NCBI GenBank assembly: GCA_045629285.1
Contig: JAZQQY010000020.1
Coordinates: forward strand, 1-27,623
Length of the DNA: 27,623 bases
Source of the DNA: UBA1723 sp045629285
GTDB taxonomy: Bacteria > Bacteroidota > Bacteroidia > Bacteroidales > Paludibacteraceae
Reading direction: 5' to 3'
Shown here in pieces: positions 25,901 to 27,623 of the stretch. The notes under the pieces were generated by a model, which worked only from the letters and a program-made list of their open reading frames with translations, had not been told where the DNA came from and made no database searches. Made by a program: the position numbers and the translations under genes. Within the stretch, counting starts at the first letter, position 1. Each line of letters opens with the position of its first letter.

Positions 25901-26559
25901 AGGTCGAAAAAACAATCAATGATATCAACCATGATTTCAAAGATCGTAACTTTGTCGGAGTAATCAAGCTTATTGCTTTACAATCAGTAGCGTCGACAGA
26001 TAAAATGGTTCAATTAATGAAGCGAATAAAAGAATTCAACGACGAAAATCAGCTCTCTATGGGAGAACTTAATTTATTCTCTTCATCAAATCGTGAAGAC
26101 GTCAATCAAAAGGCCGTCAGTTACTTGCTTGATTTTATGAAATCTCTACAAGAGTATGACCAAAGACAATATCTGACACTTTCAGATTTGTTCCAGTTGC
26201 AATTTCGTATTGTTGAGAATGACAATGATACAGGCTGGGCAGACAAATTATCGCATGTAGGAAGTGAGGGTACTGACACATTGGTAAAGGCAATGATCAA
26301 TATTATGTTAATCAATGTGTTCAAAGAGAAAGTCAGCAAACGATTCGGAGACTTTAGAATTCACTGTATGATGGATGAAATAGGTAAACTTCATCCTCAG
26401 AATATAAAAGGTATTCTTGATTTTGCCAATGCTCGTAATATATTGTTAATAAATTCTTCGCCTACTACATACAATGTATCTGATTATCGATATACTTATT
26501 TGCTTAGCAAAGACAACAAGTCGAACACTGTAGTTCATCCATTAATTTCACAGCAGTAA
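22909..26559 (+). CDS. jetC: Wadjet SMC-like ATPase JetC (MksB-like)
   Basis: A 1216-residue SMC/MukB-like motor. Walker A is GTQGVGKST (30-38), the signature-like segment is VGSEGTDTL (1117-1125), and Walker B is MMDEIGKL with Asp1156 and Glu1157. Between the heads lie two very long coiled coils (roughly 230-550 and 620-900) separated by a non-coil segment around 570-610 (GLHPQLADGTSMFGV), the likely hinge. In Wadjet, JetC dimers extrude DNA loops with ATP and so sense small circular DNA. The ATG at 22909 overlaps the jetB stop and starts just before the first head strand (MRSLRKITFV); an upstream TTG frame start at 22879 is not needed. All ATPase residues are intact. Confidence 0.93.
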   Translation: MRSLRKITFVNSAHIRYAEVKIDGNVHFIGTQGVGKSTLLRAILFFYNAHKQHLGIAQEMKSFDEFYLPNANSYIVYEVEHENGPFSVMVFRSSGRACYRFIDAPYQKEWLVDAHGEVTAESKVIRERIPEGVYMSKIIDRYEQYLDIIYGNRQAVGKEFYRFQLMETNRYQNIYRSIQNVFLNSRLDANFIKDIIIRSMSEEEANIDLGYFRRQVSNFDQEYKDISCWYKTNQKGEAVVRKQADNVVKSYNELLYMKKQIEELCGELKYAERISKERLPLVETKISELSSEIERQGRLIDELQQKYDGEKSQLNQELGSVNNNLDRLKVRRDYYATQNIESVLQRYNKENGLKSDLEELKSRLSDLTSRYNDVTDKYKAIAQSITNQLESFRISQQQRILTLKDENHKEEGRLQEEWKKGREDVDLSFEEKIKSANSVIDSLRIEGNDCEKALLELKYSEPFKTEKEALIKQQNDLGLREKELEGLISSLGSEINRLQSEFESKEAEIISKSEHLSEDNQKQINAINIQISGIDQLLDRTKGSLYEWLEENKKDWEHNIGKIINEEKVLYQTGLHPQLADGTSMFGVNLDLTDLPLNVRKPSQLNKEKKELEGKILELKNIGKNINDQRDSDIEQLKKQFAPKIKELRQQKSLYETELQMNPQTRKGIVVKIEDYDTKAKQIIKDRQSEIQLRRQEIDMRRKTAESELEKLNANKQKQLKALEKSYNTSRQKALELLNQKVSEIDTETALREQTSDSEFKKLKQQEVDELKGRGADTKIVEECNSNIRILEEELRFIENHRKLVFGYLRDKEDLFDKEDVFKSQKKTLTEKIQQLKEKYDQRRQQYDQKYASLKREQEERKEDQRVLSEELKKADGFIHDDRLCPSVYADAKERQTIYTPAQAVSELTSIIVSRQSRQNDFKQNINQFKGNFSAKNTFNFRMELSTDEDFLDFAANLDEFLSNNKLEIYRTRVSERYVDILERVSKEMGELTRHESEVEKTINDINHDFKDRNFVGVIKLIALQSVASTDKMVQLMKRIKEFNDENQLSMGELNLFSSSNREDVNQKAVSYLLDFMKSLQEYDQRQYLTLSDLFQLQFRIVENDNDTGWADKLSHVGSEGTDTLVKAMINIMLINVFKEKVSKRFGDFRIHCMMDEIGKLHPQNIKGILDFANARNILLINSSPTTYNVSDYRYTYLLSKDNKSNTVVHPLISQQ

Positions 26560-27425
26560 TGAAGATAACGTCGGCATTCATTGACAAACTGATTCGTTTG
26601 AAGAATGGAGACTCTCTGCCTGTAAGTTCGTTGCGTGGCGACTGGGTGGAGGAGTTTTTAAGAGAAGGAATCTTGATAAATATATCTCATAGAAGCAAAA
26701 ATTCCATAAAGGCAGCCAATCCCTTGAATTTTGAATCTTCTTTGCGACGTGTGGATGAGAGATTGTCCGATTTAGGAAAGATGAAAATCATATTGAAAGG
26801 TGAGACGTCACGTTTTGAACAGGCGGCAGAAACAGGTAATTCGAAGCTTGTTCAGGTGCGATCATGTCCTGGATTTATGATCAATACCTACGATTCCATA
26901 AATTGCAGATTGAATGGGTGCGACTTTACCGTCTCCCCATTGGAAGGAAGTATGCTTTTTATTTCCGATTGGGAACATTTTGTTATTCCAGAAAACGTAG
27001 TAGTTGTAGGTATAGAAAATATGGAAAATTTCCGAATGATTCGCAACCAACGACAATTTTTTGAGAATGAGATATCTTCTGATCAACCATTATTGTTTGT
27101 GTCGAGATATCCACAATCATCAGATCTGCGTAGATGGTTATGTAGTATAAAAAATCAATATGTTCATTTTGGGGATTTTGATTTAGCTGGCATAAATATT
27201 TTTCTTAGTGAAATTTTCCAGTATTTAAGTAGCAGATCGTCGTTTCTTATACCATCTGATATCGAAAATCGATTACGCATTGGGTCTCCAGAGCGTTATA
27301 ATAATCAATATGAACGATTCCGAAATCTGACCTCTGAAAATATCAAACTACAGTCCCTTATAGACATGATTCATAAATACAGAAGATGTTACGATCAGGA
27401 AGGATACATAAATAATAAAATTTAA
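26559..27425 (+). CDS. jetD: Wadjet nuclease subunit JetD (TOPRIM-like)
   Basis: A 288-residue protein that overlaps jetC by one base (TAATG). Its C-terminal half has the acidic residues of a TOPRIM-type nuclease: Glu153 in VVGIENMENF and the DxD pair Asp206/Asp208 in HFGDFDLAG. JetD cuts the plasmid once the JetABC motor has stalled on a closed circle. The N-terminal half (about 1-130) would be the arm and dimerisation region. At 288 residues it is shorter than the roughly 380-residue JetD of the best-studied Wadjet type I, which suggests another Wadjet type; the exact type cannot be assigned by eye. The end is intact and the operon stops here. Confidence 0.9.
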   Translation: MKITSAFIDKLIRLKNGDSLPVSSLRGDWVEEFLREGILINISHRSKNSIKAANPLNFESSLRRVDERLSDLGKMKIILKGETSRFEQAAETGNSKLVQVRSCPGFMINTYDSINCRLNGCDFTVSPLEGSMLFISDWEHFVIPENVVVVGIENMENFRMIRNQRQFFENEISSDQPLLFVSRYPQSSDLRRWLCSIKNQYVHFGDFDLAGINIFLSEIFQYLSSRSSFLIPSDIENRLRIGSPERYNNQYERFRNLTSENIKLQSLIDMIHKYRRCYDQEGYINNKI

Positions 27426-27623
27426 CGTGTTGATATATAATAAATTATGCTTATAATTAATCTTATGTTTAATTTTGTTTTTCTGTGGGTGCTTGGACCT
27501 TGGTCAAACACCAGTTCCGTGAACAATCGTTTCGCACGGCTTGGCATGAAATTTGGATGTTTCGACAGTTTTGGAGCACGGTCAATCTTTTCCATACAGG
27601 TCGTTACCATTTTGCTGCCATGG
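27426..27623 (-). other. Intergenic tail and possible partial gene at the window edge
   Basis: The first 40 nt are extremely AT-rich. From about 27470 the DNA becomes visibly richer in G and C. A minus-strand frame is open from the window edge to a TAA at 27422-27424; its first 48 or so residues (including PSRAKRLFTELVFDQGPS) look protein-like and basic and could be the end of a gene that lies mainly outside the window, for example a transposase. Two plus-strand frames are also open over the same stretch, so coding status is unproven. Confidence 0.25.

Noticed and set aside
1..27623. tRNA, rRNA, integrase or type IV secretion genes
   Set aside because: None was seen on reading both strands, though a short tRNA could be missed without a structure search.

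Overview
The window looks like the backbone and cargo of a large, AT-rich, mobilizable plasmid (or an integrated plasmid-like element) from the order Bacteroidales. The grounds are the -7 boxes of the Bacteroidetes form TAnnTTTG in front of several genes, the near absence of Shine-Dalgarno sequences, a Bacteroides-type relaxase/MobC pair, BspA-like leucine-rich repeats and PKD/Ig-like surface protein genes. Genus cannot be settled from sequence alone; Bacteroides, Prevotella and Parabacteroides all remain possible.

Layout. 1-2.0 kb: a first hipBA toxin-antitoxin pair. 2.1-5.4 kb: a mobilization module on the minus strand (relaxase, MobC and a hairpin-rich candidate oriT). 5.4-7.1 kb: a second, diverged hipBA pair under a palindromic operator. 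7.3-8.1 kb: a replication origin with at least 13 iterons in two orientations. 8.1-10.8 kb: a Rep_3/RepB-type initiator and a plasmid-borne DnaB helicase, closed by intrinsic terminators. 11.0-16.4 kb: envelope genes (a lipoprotein, a zinc-finger membrane protein, and a PKD-repeat secreted protein broken by a frameshift and ending inside a perfect 26-bp inverted repeat). 16.4-20.5 kb: the two halves of a BspA-like LRR gene on the minus strand, apparently split by a two-gene N6-adenine methyltransferase module. 21.1-27.4 kb: a complete four-gene Wadjet (JetABCD/MksFEBG) anti-plasmid operon.

The most novel item is a conserved structured RNA element of about 310 nt present twice (10973-11294 plus, 20531-20842 minus). 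In both places it starts at a TAnnTTTG promoter, folds into several hairpins with compensatory base changes, includes a terminator-like helix plus U-run, and ends with a hairpin whose loop could compete for the terminator strand. It lies just upstream of a gene in the same orientation each time: a lipoprotein gene and an LRR gene. It looks like an attenuation-type leader, or a self-terminated ncRNA.

How the parts fit: Rep, iterons and DnaB replicate the element; MobC and relaxase let it be mobilized by a helper conjugation system; two hipBA modules would favour its retention; the surface proteins, methyltransferase and Wadjet are host-benefit or competition cargo. Wadjet normally destroys circular plasmids, so carriage on a plasmid suggests plasmid-against-plasmid competition and either a large replicon or an integrated state.
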